From positions 1 to 47,847 of the forward strand of contig JBBQBB010000025.1 in assembly GCA_038317095.1 (NCBI GenBank): DNA of 47,847 bases, in the 5' to 3' direction. Shown piece by piece: positions 1-9,643 of this stretch. Both the position numbers and the translations under genes were made by a program. Position 1 is the stretch's first letter; the number at the start of each line of letters is the position of its first letter. The DNA comes from JAGXTF01 sp038317095. Its GTDB lineage: Bacteria; Bacteroidota; Bacteroidia; NS11-12g; UBA955. The notes under the pieces were generated by a model, which saw only the letters and a program-made list of their open reading frames with translations, searched no databases and was not told where the DNA came from.

Positions 1-200
1 TAAAGGGTGCATCGGGATCATGAGCTTTTTAAGGTTATAAACCAATGCTGACATCATTACATGCTTATTTGCTCCCTTTATTTCACGGGTATTTACCCGT
101 TTTAGGTTTAAAAAATTCAGCATGGTTCCTAACACTGGTTCTACTGTGCTTCCGCGCTTTTTCATAATGCGCTTGGCATAAGGTGTTTGAATAACTGGTC
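1..200 (-). pseudogene. IS1182-type transposase, C-terminal remnant (partial)
   Basis: Read on the minus strand, this stretch encodes a conserved transposase C-terminus: YAKRIMKKRGSTVEPVLGT, then LKRVNTREIKGANKHVMMSA and LVYNLKKLMIP. The order STVEP-GT, IKGANK, YNLKK is typical of the DDE transposases of the IS1182 group, in which the VEP glutamate belongs to the catalytic triad. The frame is open through position 1, so the true C-terminus lies outside the window. On the N-terminal side it reaches a TAA near 210, and the similarity then seems to continue in another frame (KPKETSYS), so the gene is frameshifted and truncated. No terminal inverted repeat was found up to the next gene. The family call is from memory of the motif pattern. 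Confidence 0.6.
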
Positions 201-412
201 TCTTTGGGTTTTGCTGTTATTTCCATTGGATTCTCAAAAATCGTTTTTTATTCCCCAGTTTTATGTATTTTTACACCCATAATAAGGCTTTGTCATATGG
301 ATAAGGCACTAGCGTTTTTTCACAAACTGACGTTACGTGCAACCCTAAACGACGGACAGTGCTAACATCAAAATTCGTAACATTGCATCAACATGACAAA
401 CACTAATTCCAC

Positions 413-2941
413 ATGAAAAATACAAAAAATAGTTTCTTTATTCCCTTTATCGTATTGGCTATTTTAATTTTGATTGTCGCTTTCTCGTTAAAGAATATTT
501 ATGAGTTAAATAACAATTCTAAATGGGTTGTTCATACTTATGAGGTGAAGATAGCTTTGGCTAACAATCTTTCTTCGTTAATAGATATGGAAACAGGTCA
601 AAGGGGTTTTTCGTTGACAGGGAGTAAAGATTTTCTAGAATACGAAAATTCGACAAAGGCTAAAATTCAAAAAAATATTTTGCATTTGCAAACTTTACTT
701 AAAGATAACCCGAGTCAACTACTAAAGCTCGATTCGCTTAAACAACTTATTGACTTGAAAATTGCATTCAATGTTAAAGTTATTAAAGTAAGGGAGCAAT
801 TTGGATTAAATGCAGCAGTCACAATTATTTCTACCCGGCGGGGAAAACAAATAATGGATGGTACTCGAAAAATCTCGGATAATATGTTGGAAGTAGAAGA
901 GAAACTATTAAATGACAGAAATAAAATGGTGGCTCATAGTTATTTCCTTGTTCAAATGTTCCTTATTGTTGGAGGCATTATCTCTATATTAATTGCCATC
1001 TTTTTAATGATTATTAATAACAAATCTTTAAAACTAAAAAATATTATTCTGCAATCTGAACAAAAGTTTAAATCGATATTTGACAATAGCCTTGCGGCAG
1101 TTTTGGTTGCCGATGATAAAGGCAATTATTTATCCGCTAACAAAGCAGCAGGTAAACTTTTAGGTTATTCAGTAAATGAACTATTGCAAATGAATGTGGG
1201 CGATTTAAAAACAACCGCACAACCTGGAGCAGCTAAGCGTTACGAAGAATATATTAGAAAAGGAGAAGAAACTGGTGAATTTGATTTCATTACAAAAAAC
1301 GGTGAACATAAATTAGCACAATACCAAGCAAGTCGTACAACGGCTGATTTCAATTTAAGTGTCCTTATGGATATTACAGCTCAAAAACAAGCATCGCAAT
1401 ATGCAAGGAGTTTAATTGAAGCATCACTAGACCCACTTGTTACAATTTCTGCCGAAGGAAAAATTACAGATGTTAATGAAGCATCAGCTAAGGTTACAGG
1501 AGAAACAAGGGAAAAATTAATTGGAACTGACTTTTATGACTATTTTACTGAGCCAGAAAATGCACGAGAAGGATATAAGCAGGTTTTTGAAAAAGGGTTT
1601 GTTTCCGATTATCCGCTTACTATCCGCCACGCAACTGGAAAGTTGGCTGATGTATTATACAACGCCTCAGTTTTTAAAGACGATGAAGGAAATGTATTGG
1701 GTGTGTTTGCGGCAGCAAGAGATGTTACCGATCAAAAAAGAATTTCAGAAGAATTGAAGGAGGCAAAAGTGGTTGCGGAGTTAGCAACAATATTGGCAGA
1801 AGATGAAAAAGCTAAAGCTGAAAGTGCATTACAATCCAAGCAACAGTTTTTAGCAAACATGAGCCACGAAATTCGCACACCCATGAATGCAATTCTGGGA
1901 TTTACTAAGATAATATTGAAAACAGATTTGGAACCAAAGCAAAAAGAATATTTGGATGCTATAAAAACCAGTAGCGATGGATTAATTGTGCTCATAAATG
2001 ATATACTGGATTTAGCAAAGGTAGATGCAGGTAAAATGACCTTTGAACAAACACCATTCAAAATGGAATTCTCCATATCCACTATGTTTCAGGTGTTTGA
2101 TTTAAAAATTCAAGAAAAGAATTTGGAGTTAGTTAAAGAATACGACAAAAAAATTCCAAAGGTATTGTTAGGGGATGCAATGCGTTTACACCAAATTCTT
2201 TTAAACCTTTTAAGTAATGCTTTAAAGTTTACAGAAAAAGGAAAAATTACCGTAGCTGTTCGTTTGGCGAATGAAGATAAAGAGAAAGCAACCATTGAGT
2301 TTACAATTACCGACACAGGAACAGGAATACTAGAAGATAAATTAGAATCCATTTTTGAAAACTTTCATCAGGCAACAAGTTCCACTTCAAGAATATTTGG
2401 AGGAACAGGATTGGGACTTGCGATCTGTAAACAATTAGTAGAAAAACAGGGAGGAACTATTTCTGTTAAAAGTAAAGTGGATGAAGGGTCAACTTTTAGT
2501 TTCACTTTAAGTTTTCAAAAAACCAATGGAGAAAGTAAAAAAGAAAATGTAGAGGTAGAGGTAGTCGGAGAAATTAAAGATATAAAAATATTAGTGGTTG
2601 AAGATGTTAAACTCAATCAGTTATTGATGCGAACAATATTGGACGATTTCAAATTCAAATATGATATTGCTGATAACGGGAAAATTGCTATAGAAAAAAT
2701 GCAAACAGAGACTTACGATATTATTTTAATGGATTTACAGATGCCCGAAATGAATGGGTTTGAAGCCACAGAATATATTCGCAACACGATGAAATTAAAA
2801 ATTCCAATCATTGCTTTAACAGCCGATGTAACCACAGTGGATGTAGAAAAATGCAAAGCCGTTGGAATGAATGAATATGTTTCTAAACCTCTAGACGAAA
2901 GAATATTGTACAGTAAAATTATTGAATTATTAAAACTTTAG
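413..2941 (+). CDS. Hybrid sensor histidine kinase, CHASE3-PAS-PAS-HisKA-HATPase-REC
   Basis: This is a membrane-bound hybrid kinase of 842 residues that senses a signal, autophosphorylates on histidine and passes the phosphate to its own receiver domain. It starts with a membrane segment (about 9-29). A periplasmic CHASE3 domain follows, with the motif DMETGQRGF near residue 60, and a second membrane segment lies at about 178-202. Two PAS domains lie at about 215-325 and 333-445, then a short coiled coil. HisKA carries the phospho-acceptor H485 in NMSHEIRTPMNA. The HATPase shows an N-box near 590 (LLNLLSNALKF) and a GGTGLGLA lid near 662. The receiver (about 724-840) has D774 in MDLQMPEMNG. 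The G1 box reads DTGTGI instead of the usual DTGIGI. There is no DNA-binding output domain, so a separate phosphotransfer protein or regulator must exist elsewhere. The C-terminal 370 residues closely resemble those of the kinase at 5358-9587. Confidence 0.93.
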   Translation: MKNTKNSFFIPFIVLAILILIVAFSLKNIYELNNNSKWVVHTYEVKIALANNLSSLIDMETGQRGFSLTGSKDFLEYENSTKAKIQKNILHLQTLLKDNPSQLLKLDSLKQLIDLKIAFNVKVIKVREQFGLNAAVTIISTRRGKQIMDGTRKISDNMLEVEEKLLNDRNKMVAHSYFLVQMFLIVGGIISILIAIFLMIINNKSLKLKNIILQSEQKFKSIFDNSLAAVLVADDKGNYLSANKAAGKLLGYSVNELLQMNVGDLKTTAQPGAAKRYEEYIRKGEETGEFDFITKNGEHKLAQYQASRTTADFNLSVLMDITAQKQASQYARSLIEASLDPLVTISAEGKITDVNEASAKVTGETREKLIGTDFYDYFTEPENAREGYKQVFEKGFVSDYPLTIRHATGKLADVLYNASVFKDDEGNVLGVFAAARDVTDQKRISEELKEAKVVAELATILAEDEKAKAESALQSKQQFLANMSHEIRTPMNAILGFTKIILKTDLEPKQKEYLDAIKTSSDGLIVLINDILDLAKVDAGKMTFEQTPFKMEFSISTMFQVFDLKIQEKNLELVKEYDKKIPKVLLGDAMRLHQILLNLLSNALKFTEKGKITVAVRLANEDKEKATIEFTITDTGTGILEDKLESIFENFHQATSSTSRIFGGTGLGLAICKQLVEKQGGTISVKSKVDEGSTFSFTLSFQKTNGESKKENVEVEVVGEIKDIKILVVEDVKLNQLLMRTILDDFKFKYDIADNGKIAIEKMQTETYDIILMDLQMPEMNGFEATEYIRNTMKLKIPIIALTADVTTVDVEKCKAVGMNEYVSKPLDERILYSKIIELLKL

Positions 2942-3146
2942 GCCTATGACAAATGGTTGGGCAGACAGAAAACCAACCGCTAACATTTAGCGGAGTAGAA
3001 GAAACCCCTTTATAAAAAAACCCAGCCTGTGAAATAAGCTGGGGTTTCTTTTTTCTCCGTGTTGGCCGCAACCTTAGGGGATAAAGTACGCGGACTTTTT
3101 TGGTTTGGGTTTATTTTAATTGTACTTTGTGCACATTGTTTTAAGG
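2942..3146. other. Intergenic region after the first hybrid kinase
   Basis: No gene is visible here. The stretch holds one strong terminator-like hairpin, listed separately, followed by an AT-rich segment leading into the possible IS91 remnant. Confidence 0.5.
3018..3054 (+). terminator. Rho-independent terminator of the hybrid kinase gene
   Basis: The arms AAACCCAGC (3018-3026) and GCTGGGGTTT (3038-3047) form a 9-bp stem around an 11-base loop, followed directly by CTTTTTT. It lies about 80 bases after the kinase stop codon. A competing stem is possible between GAAACCCC (3001-3008) and GGGGTTTC (3041-3048), which would use the same right arm. Confidence 0.75.
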
Positions 3147-3330
3147 CTATTGCTTTTTCTTGTATTTTTTAGCGACGGTATTTGCAAAATAAGGTGTCAT
3201 TGAGTGCAGTTTTTCTGTGTTTGTTTTGGGCAATGGGCATAGCAGGGGGTCTTTGCCTGTTTTCTCCATCATACGCAAATGCCAAGGTACACTTACCGCA
3301 GGTGGATGAGGCGGCACGTCCAGTTGTTCT
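3147..3330 (-). pseudogene. Possible IS91-type transposase C-terminal remnant
   Basis: The minus strand is open across this stretch and encodes VPWHLRMMEKTGKDPLLCPL and then TEKLHSMTPYFANTVAKKYK before a stop. A block of the type EKTGxDPLxCPxCK is familiar from the C-terminal zinc-binding tail of some IS91 (Y2) transposases of Bacteroidota. Here the second cysteine is lost (CPLPK). Nothing recognisable lies N-terminal to the block; the minus frame runs on into the antisense of the neighbouring glycine-rich gene. It is therefore at most a fossil fragment, sitting at the 5' edge of another decayed gene. The family identification is tentative. Confidence 0.35.
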
Positions 3331-3387
3331 AAAATAACAGCTAACGGTAGGAATGAAAAAAATATTACGAATGGAAAATGGGGCGAA

Positions 3388-4065
3388 ATGATACTTTTGC
3401 CCAATGCAGATGATACCTTAAATTTCAATAAATTTGAATCACTAAATGGAGGAAATGGACAAAATGGAAGTGTTGGAGACTATGCAGAAAATTTTAAAAT
3501 AAAGGTAGAACGCGTAAATAAAAAGGATTCTGTTGCTAAAATTACCGTTTATGCAATAGATTCAACCTATATCTACATTATTGATCTACTTAATGGAGGC
3601 ACTTTTACTTTAGAAGCAAATGGTTCGTCCGGAGGATGGGGAGTCGATGCAGGCTTATTTGCAGCCTTCTTTTACAAATTTGCAGATAGCATAAGAATAT
3701 GGAAATGTGGAAAAAAAAGACTAGCATGCGCAGGAAACAATGGAGGTAACGGGGGCGATGTTACAATTGAAATGGATGAAATTTATAAAACTGTTTTTTA
3801 TACTATTAAAATTGAAAATAAAGGAGGTAAGATGGGCTTTGGAGGGGTATAAAATTATCCTGCTGATTACAACTATCCATATTATTCGGGTAAAGGTGCT
3901 TTGTTGTTAAAAACCTGATAAAAAAAAATTTTTGGACCCAGTTATTTACCTACAAATATTAAACACTTTTTGGACAACATAAAGTATGTTGAGGGAAATC
4001 CAGATTTGGGACCATCTGGGAAACCTGGAATTGATGGAAAAACCAGAGTTATTTATTTTAAGTGA
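3388..4065 (+). pseudogene. Glycine-rich, collagen-like protein interrupted by stops
   Basis: One frame encodes a glycine-rich polypeptide of about 225 codons with three in-frame stops (TAA at 3850, TGA at 3916, TAA at 3919). Glycine patches appear as LNGGNGQNGSVGDY, ANGSSGGWGVDAG and AGNNGGNGGDVTIEM. After the stops the same frame goes on with IFGPSYLPTNIKHFLDNIKY and a collagen-like GPSGKPGIDGK before a final TGA at 4063. Continuous sense on both sides of the stops shows that this was one gene. Its 5' end appears to be missing or replaced at the IS91-like fragment, because the frame is open upstream only to 3310. The function is unknown; such glycine-rich proteins are often surface-exposed in this phylum (inference). 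Confidence 0.55.
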
Positions 4066-4111
4066 TTATTTGTTCACCTTTGTAATACTACATTCTTTTA
4101 TTGGAGATTAT

Positions 4112-4806
4112 TTAAAACCCAAAGAAAACAAACGAATAACGCATTGCAGGCGAGAAGGTTGGTTTTTTATTGTCGCTGCAGTGTCTTCAATTGTTTGACT
4201 AAAACTCTATGACCCAATCTTGCTCGATACCCATTTTGTTGTAACGGCAAGCAACCACTATGTACAAATTGTATTTGGAGCAATCAACGAACTGATTTTG
4301 GTTGTTACAGCAACAGGCACGGGCATATTGCTCTATCCTTATTTAAAAAAATACAACAAAAGTTTAGGGATTGGCTATTTAAGTTTTAGATGGTTGGCAG
4401 TTGTGTTTTTATGATAGGTATCGTAAGTATATTGACAGCACTGTCGGTTAGCGCACAATATACAAATGGGAGCATGCCTGATAAAAGTGTTGCACAATAT
4501 TGAATGCAATCATTTATTGCCATGCACAAATGGACTTTTATTTTAGGCCCAAATTTTATGTTTGCAATCAATACATTTATTTATAGCTATGTTTTTTGCA
4601 AAACTGAAATGATCCCCAATAAGTTTTCAAGGTTGGGGTTATTCGCCTCTTGCATGATAATGTTTGCTGCCATTTTAGCGCTGTTTGGTCCCTTTGAGCA
4701 AATATCGATTTGGGGTATTTTACTGGCTTTTCCTGTCGCTATTTACGAATTTACTTTGGCAATATATTTAATTGTGAAGGGATTTCAAACAAAAAAAATT
4801 GTTTAA
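4112..4806 (+). pseudogene. DUF4386-type integral membrane protein, broken in three places
   Basis: Joined across lesions, three pieces read as a DUF4386-like multi-pass membrane protein: KENKRITHCRREGWFFIVAA, then FGAINELILVVTATGTGILL with YPYLKKYNKSLGIGYLSFRW, then MHKWTFILGPNFMFAINTFI and a hydrophobic C-terminus. The block HKWTFILGPNF after a YPxLKK-GYxxFR segment is the family hallmark. Lesions are an in-frame TGA at 4196, a shift from frame 2 to frame 1 near 4404-4414 beside a T run, and a TGA at 4501. No start codon is evident at the N-terminus. Together with the neighbouring broken genes this marks a decaying patch between the two kinase genes. DUF4386 has no established function. Confidence 0.65.
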
Positions 4807-5357
4807 AAATTAGGCGTTTCATGGTTTTTTGAAGTTTGTTTTTTCTCAAGCGGTATGCTTTTTCCCGTGCGCGAAGCGTTGCCTTTTTTTGTTTGGTAAA
4901 GATATACAATTGATTTCAAAATGCAAATTTAGGATTGAATAGTTTTTTTTTGAAGCTTGGCAATGTAAAACACAGGTTGCTATTTTTGATTGGAATAGGA
5001 CTGTGAAATCAGAAAAAGATAGACAATTAAAATGTTTAATTTCATTGCAGAATACTTTACGTATACAAGAATTATTAAACGGTTTTCGTATATTTCTATT
5101 GGGCTTAAAATCTGGCTCCAAAATGCGTAAACAATTGACTTTATTCGCCTTTCATAGAACCTAAAACAAGGGTAGCAAATTGTTGCCAAGCAACGAAGCC
5201 CAAAACAAATTTGCTGAGAATGGGTATCTAACGCTTATATTTGGTGGGAAATAGAGGTATCGGGTTGGATTGCCAGCAAACACATCGTCATTATTGACTT
5301 TCATTTTGGGGCAAAACCAACGTTGAACCCGCGGATAAAATTTTAAAAACACAACGT
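4807..5357. other. Gene-free stretch upstream of the CheB/CheR kinase
   Basis: Nothing recognisable was found in these 551 bases. A plus-strand frame is open for 73 codons (4943-5164; it includes QVAIFDWNRTVKSEKDRQLK) but lacks a start codon and any family resemblance. The minus-strand frames look like chance. No convincing TAnnTTTG promoter was identified for the downstream gene. Confidence 0.4.
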
Positions 5358-8300
5358 ATGGTTGCATCGAAAAAAAACAAAACAAAATCTCAACCACCCA
5401 CCACAGTGCAAAATTTTCCCATTGTAGGCATTGGTGCAAGTGCAGGTGGGCTAGATGCATTTAAGAGATTGTTGTTGGCGATACCTGAGCATTCAGGAAT
5501 GGCTTTTGTGTTGGTACAGCATCTAGACCCATCGCATGAAAGTATTTTACCTGAGATTTTACAACGGGTAACAAAAATTCCGGTGTTAGAAATTACGGAC
5601 GATATACCACTTGCACCCGACCATATCTATGTAATTCCTTCCAATAAAATGCTTATATCCACGGATGGGATTTTAAAATTAACAGACCGTGCCAAAAAAA
5701 TTAATCTATCCATTGATATATTTTTTACATCGCTTGCCGAAGTGCATAAGGAGTTTGCGGTAGGTGTAGTGTTGTCTGGCACAGGCAGCGATGGCACACT
5801 GGGATTAAAAGCCATTAAAGAACATGGAGGCATCAGCATTGTGCAGGATATAGAATCGGCAGCTTTCGATGGCATGCCTAACAGCGCCATTAATGCTGGT
5901 AATGTAGATTTTATTTTAACTCCAGAAAAAATACCCGAGCAGCTTTTACATATCAATAGCACTTACAGAAGCGTGCATGTTTTTAAAGAAGAAGAAGAAG
6001 AATTGCCAAAAGACGATGAAGCTATTTTTAAAAAAATTATTTCCACCCTTCGCCAGAGCAGTGGTATTGATTTTACGTATTATAAGCAACCCACTTTTCA
6101 TAGGCGCATTGCCCGAAGAATGGCCATTAACAAAAAAACGAACCTTACCGATTACTTTAAATTTTTACGAACTGATAAAGCCGAGCAGGATGCACTCTTT
6201 CAAGATGTGCTTATTCCCGTAACTTCTTTTTTTCGTGACCCAAAAACTTTTCAGTTTTTAAGCAGCACTGTATTTCCTGCGTTGCTCAATAGCAAATTGC
6301 AGGATAATCTTATTCGTATTTGGATTGCCGGCTGCTCCACAGGCGAAGAGGCATATTCAGTGGCCATAAGCCTACAGGAATATCTGACCCTGACTAATAA
6401 AAATGAGGGAATAAAAATTCAAATCTTCGCCTCCGATATTTCTGAAAGAGCCATTAAAAAGGCAAGAATAGGAATTTATGACAAAGCCGAAGTTGAAATA
6501 CTTTCGCAAGAACGGATAAAAAATTATTTTATTAAAAAAGCAGATGGTTATGAAATAAACAAACTCATTCGCGATATGTGCGTATTTGCACCGCACAATT
6601 TTTTGAAAGACCCACCATTTGCAAAAATGGATTTGATAAGCTGCCGCAATGTGCTTATTTACATGGATAGTTTTTTGCAGAAAAAAGCACTCACTACTTT
6701 TCATTACGCACTCAAAGAAAATGGATTTCTGATGCTTGGAAAATCTGAGAGCACCAGCAATGTATCTGAATTGTTTTCTGCGGCAGATAAGCACGAAAAA
6801 ATTTACTCTCGCAAATCATTGCCAGGTCGTTTCATGCCGGTAACCACCGAACGCAAAGAAGAAGCCTTGGCGAAAAAATCTCAAATATTAGCCAAACAGG
6901 AAGCCACTCAACTTGATTTTAGAAAAAGCGCAGAGGCCATTCTCCTTTCCAAATTTACACCCGCAAGTGTTGTAGTGAACGAGCAAATGGATATAGTGCA
7001 TATTCATGGCGCAATCACTCCCTTTTTAGAACAACCGCAAGGCAAGCCCACATTTAATTTGCTTAAAATGGCAAATGAAGGATTGGCATTTGAACTGCGA
7101 AACGCCTTGCATAAAGCAAAACTAAGAGAGGAAGCTGTAGTAAAAGAAAACATTCCCGTAAAAATAAACGGAAAACAATTTTTGGTTAACATTGAAATAG
7201 TTCCACTTAATGATACTGTTGATATTCATTATTTAATTCTCTTTACAAAAACTGCTGTACCTGCATTTGAGGAAAAAATCAAAAATTCTACCTCACGAAA
7301 AATAACTGATACAATAAAACAAAATGAACAGCTAGAAAAGGAATTGGCCCATACACGCGAAGATATGCGCAGCGTGACTGAGGATATGGAAGCCACCAAC
7401 GAAGAACTGCAAAGTGCCAACGAAGAACTGCAAAGCAGCAATGAGGAAATGCAGAGCCTGAACGAAGAAATGGAAACCTCCAAAGAAGAACTACAATCTA
7501 CCAATGAAGAGCTCACCATTGTAAACCAGGAACTCATGGACAAACAGGAACAGCTAAACACGCTGCACTTAGAACAGATTAAAGCCGCCAAACTAATTGA
7601 AGCAAGTGAGGTGGAACAAAAAAAAATAGCAAGCCATTTAAAATTGGCAACGGATTCAGCCAACATTGGCATTTGGTCTTTAGATATTCTTTCATCAAAA
7701 TTGGAGTGGAGCAGTATCCATAAAAAAATGTGGGGATATAATGAACATCGTGAAAACCTAACATACCAAGACTGGCATATAACGATTGTTCAGGAGGATA
7801 AAGAATTAGCATTTCAAAGAATAGAAGAAGCGAAGGTTAATCATAGTATTTATGAAGTGGATTACAGAATTAACCGTGCAAATGATGGTGTTATTGTATG
7901 GATAAAATCAACAGGGCAATATTATTATGATGCATTGGGTTTGGCTCATACACTTACTGGTATTAGCATAGATATTACGGATCAAAAAGAAACAGCGGAA
8001 AAACTAAAAAAAATAGCAATTGAATTAGAAGTAAAAAATAAATTAATTGAAGAAAGCGAAGCGAAATTCAGATTGCTGTCTGAAACTATTCCTCACATGA
8101 TATGGTCAGCCGGACCCAATGGAGTGAAAAACTTCTTCAACAAATATTTTTTGGATTATACAGGTTTATCTTTTGAAGAATTGAAAGGCGATGGCGTGCG
8201 GAATATTATTTTCCCTGAAGACCTTGAAAAAGATTTGCAGCTATGGAATCATTCCCTTAAAACAGGCGAAGATTTTAATATAGAAAAGCGCATTCGCCAT

Positions 8301-9587
8301 CATGATGGAACTTACCGCTGGCATTTAAGTCATGCTATTGCACAAAAAGATATACTTGGACGCGTTACTGGGTGGATAGGAAGCAGTACTGAAATTGAAG
8401 CGCAAAAAACTTTTACCGATGATTTAATAGAAGCAAAAATCGAAGCTGAAAAGGCAACAAATATAGCGGAGAATGCTGTAAAAGCGAAACAACAATTCTT
8501 GTCAAATATGAGTCACGAAATCAGGACTCCGATGAACGCAATTATCGGTTTTACTAAAGTTCTAGGTAAAACAGATTTGACCGAAAAACAAAATGAATAT
8601 TTACACGCCATAAAATCAAGCGGAGATACATTAATCGTTCTTATTAACGACATATTGGATATGGCAAAAGTGGATGCTGGTAAAATGATTTTTATAAACT
8701 CACCTTTTAAAATATCACATTCAATATCCACCATTCTGCATTTGTTTGAAACCAAAATACTGGAAAAAAATTTAGAATTGGTAAAAGAATACGACACTAG
8801 AATTCCCGAAGTATTGCTTGGCGATGCAGTTCGTTTGCATCAAATACTCATTAATCTGTTGAGCAATGCCATTAAGTTTACCGCAAAGGGTAAAATTAAA
8901 GTAAGCGCGAATTTAATAAACGAAGACAAAGACAACGTAACCCTTGAAATTAAAGTTTCGGACACGGGTATTGGAATTCCGCATAATAAAATAGAAACAA
9001 TTTTCGAAAACTTTGAACAAGCACATGCTGTTACTTCAAGCTTGTATGGAGGCACAGGATTAGGACTATCCATTGTAAAACAGCTTGTTGAAAAACAGAT
9101 GGGAACAATTTCTGTAAAAAGTAAAGAAGGCAAAGGGTCTACTTTTACTTTTACTTTAAGTTTTGAAAAAACCAATGAAAAAGTAGCGGTAGAAAATGAA
9201 ACGCAACCTTACGAAATTGAAACGAATCCTGTAAGAATTTTGGTGGTTGAAGATGTAAAAATCAATCAATTGTTGATGCGAACAATATTGGACGATTTCA
9301 ATTTCGAGTGGGATATTGCAGACAACGGAAAAATTGCCATTGATAAACTTCAAACCAATGCCTACGATGTTATTCTAATGGATTTGCAAATGCCCATTAT
9401 GAATGGGTTCGAAGCTACAGACCATATACGCAATAATCTGAAATTGCAAGTTCCCATCATTGCACTCACAGCAGATGTTACATCTGTAGATATAGAAAAG
9501 TGCAAAGACATTGGTATGAACGACTACATATCAAAACCCGTAGATGAAAGATTGTTATATACCAAAATATTGGAATTAATAAAATAG
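5358..9587 (+). CDS. CheB-CheR-PAS-PAS hybrid histidine kinase (chemotaxis-type fusion)
   Basis: This soluble protein of 1409 residues fuses a methylesterase, a methyltransferase and a hybrid kinase. The CheB domain (about 20-205) keeps its catalytic triad: S28 in GIGASAGG, H55 in VQHLDP and D145 in GTGSDGT. It lacks the usual N-terminal receiver. The CheR domain (about 225-485) shows HRRIARRM, the SAM-binding motif IAGCSTGEEAYS and DLISCRNVLIYM. A PAS-like linker (about 535-640) is followed by a long glutamate-rich coiled coil with repeated NEELQS units (about 655-745). Two PAS domains (about 755-880 and 900-1020) precede HisKA (H1053 in NMSHEIRTPMNA), the HATPase (GGTGLGLS) and a receiver (D1342 in MDLQMPIMNG). 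The fusion type is common in bacteria, but its signal is generally unknown. No chemoreceptor gene lies nearby. There is no membrane segment, so sensing is probably cytoplasmic. Confidence 0.93.
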   Translation: MVASKKNKTKSQPPTTVQNFPIVGIGASAGGLDAFKRLLLAIPEHSGMAFVLVQHLDPSHESILPEILQRVTKIPVLEITDDIPLAPDHIYVIPSNKMLISTDGILKLTDRAKKINLSIDIFFTSLAEVHKEFAVGVVLSGTGSDGTLGLKAIKEHGGISIVQDIESAAFDGMPNSAINAGNVDFILTPEKIPEQLLHINSTYRSVHVFKEEEEELPKDDEAIFKKIISTLRQSSGIDFTYYKQPTFHRRIARRMAINKKTNLTDYFKFLRTDKAEQDALFQDVLIPVTSFFRDPKTFQFLSSTVFPALLNSKLQDNLIRIWIAGCSTGEEAYSVAISLQEYLTLTNKNEGIKIQIFASDISERAIKKARIGIYDKAEVEILSQERIKNYFIKKADGYEINKLIRDMCVFAPHNFLKDPPFAKMDLISCRNVLIYMDSFLQKKALTTFHYALKENGFLMLGKSESTSNVSELFSAADKHEKIYSRKSLPGRFMPVTTERKEEALAKKSQILAKQEATQLDFRKSAEAILLSKFTPASVVVNEQMDIVHIHGAITPFLEQPQGKPTFNLLKMANEGLAFELRNALHKAKLREEAVVKENIPVKINGKQFLVNIEIVPLNDTVDIHYLILFTKTAVPAFEEKIKNSTSRKITDTIKQNEQLEKELAHTREDMRSVTEDMEATNEELQSANEELQSSNEEMQSLNEEMETSKEELQSTNEELTIVNQELMDKQEQLNTLHLEQIKAAKLIEASEVEQKKIASHLKLATDSANIGIWSLDILSSKLEWSSIHKKMWGYNEHRENLTYQDWHITIVQEDKELAFQRIEEAKVNHSIYEVDYRINRANDGVIVWIKSTGQYYYDALGLAHTLTGISIDITDQKETAEKLKKIAIELEVKNKLIEESEAKFRLLSETIPHMIWSAGPNGVKNFFNKYFLDYTGLSFEELKGDGVRNIIFPEDLEKDLQLWNHSLKTGEDFNIEKRIRHHDGTYRWHLSHAIAQKDILGRVTGWIGSSTEIEAQKTFTDDLIEAKIEAEKATNIAENAVKAKQQFLSNMSHEIRTPMNAIIGFTKVLGKTDLTEKQNEYLHAIKSSGDTLIVLINDILDMAKVDAGKMIFINSPFKISHSISTILHLFETKILEKNLELVKEYDTRIPEVLLGDAVRLHQILINLLSNAIKFTAKGKIKVSANLINEDKDNVTLEIKVSDTGIGIPHNKIETIFENFEQAHAVTSSLYGGTGLGLSIVKQLVEKQMGTISVKSKEGKGSTFTFTLSFEKTNEKVAVENETQPYEIETNPVRILVVEDVKINQLLMRTILDDFNFEWDIADNGKIAIDKLQTNAYDVILMDLQMPIMNGFEATDHIRNNLKLQVPIIALTADVTSVDIEKCKDIGMNDYISKPVDERLLYTKILELIK

Positions 9588-9606
9588 CAAAAGTCAACTT
9601 TAAATA

Positions 9607-9639
9607 AACCCAATAGTGTTGGTTGAATTGATTTTTTTC
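9607..9639 (+). terminator. Weak terminator-like hairpin between convergent genes
   Basis: AACCCAA and TTGGTT can pair with one bulged C around a short loop, and GATTTTTTTC follows eight bases later. It lies in the 56-base gap between the kinase and the convergent AI-2E permease gene. The stem is short, so the call is weak. Confidence 0.3.
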
Positions 9640-9643
9640 GGAA

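Noticed and set aside
3001..3048. Transcription attenuator formed by two alternative stems after the kinase gene
   Set aside because: The second stem reuses the terminator arm but no leader peptide or downstream gene in the same direction needs such control; a simple terminator explains it.
7229..7672. Serine-rich minus-strand frame of 147 codons
   Set aside because: It is the antisense of the NEELQS coiled-coil repeats in the CheB/CheR kinase; the repetitive serines and leucines mirror that repeat.
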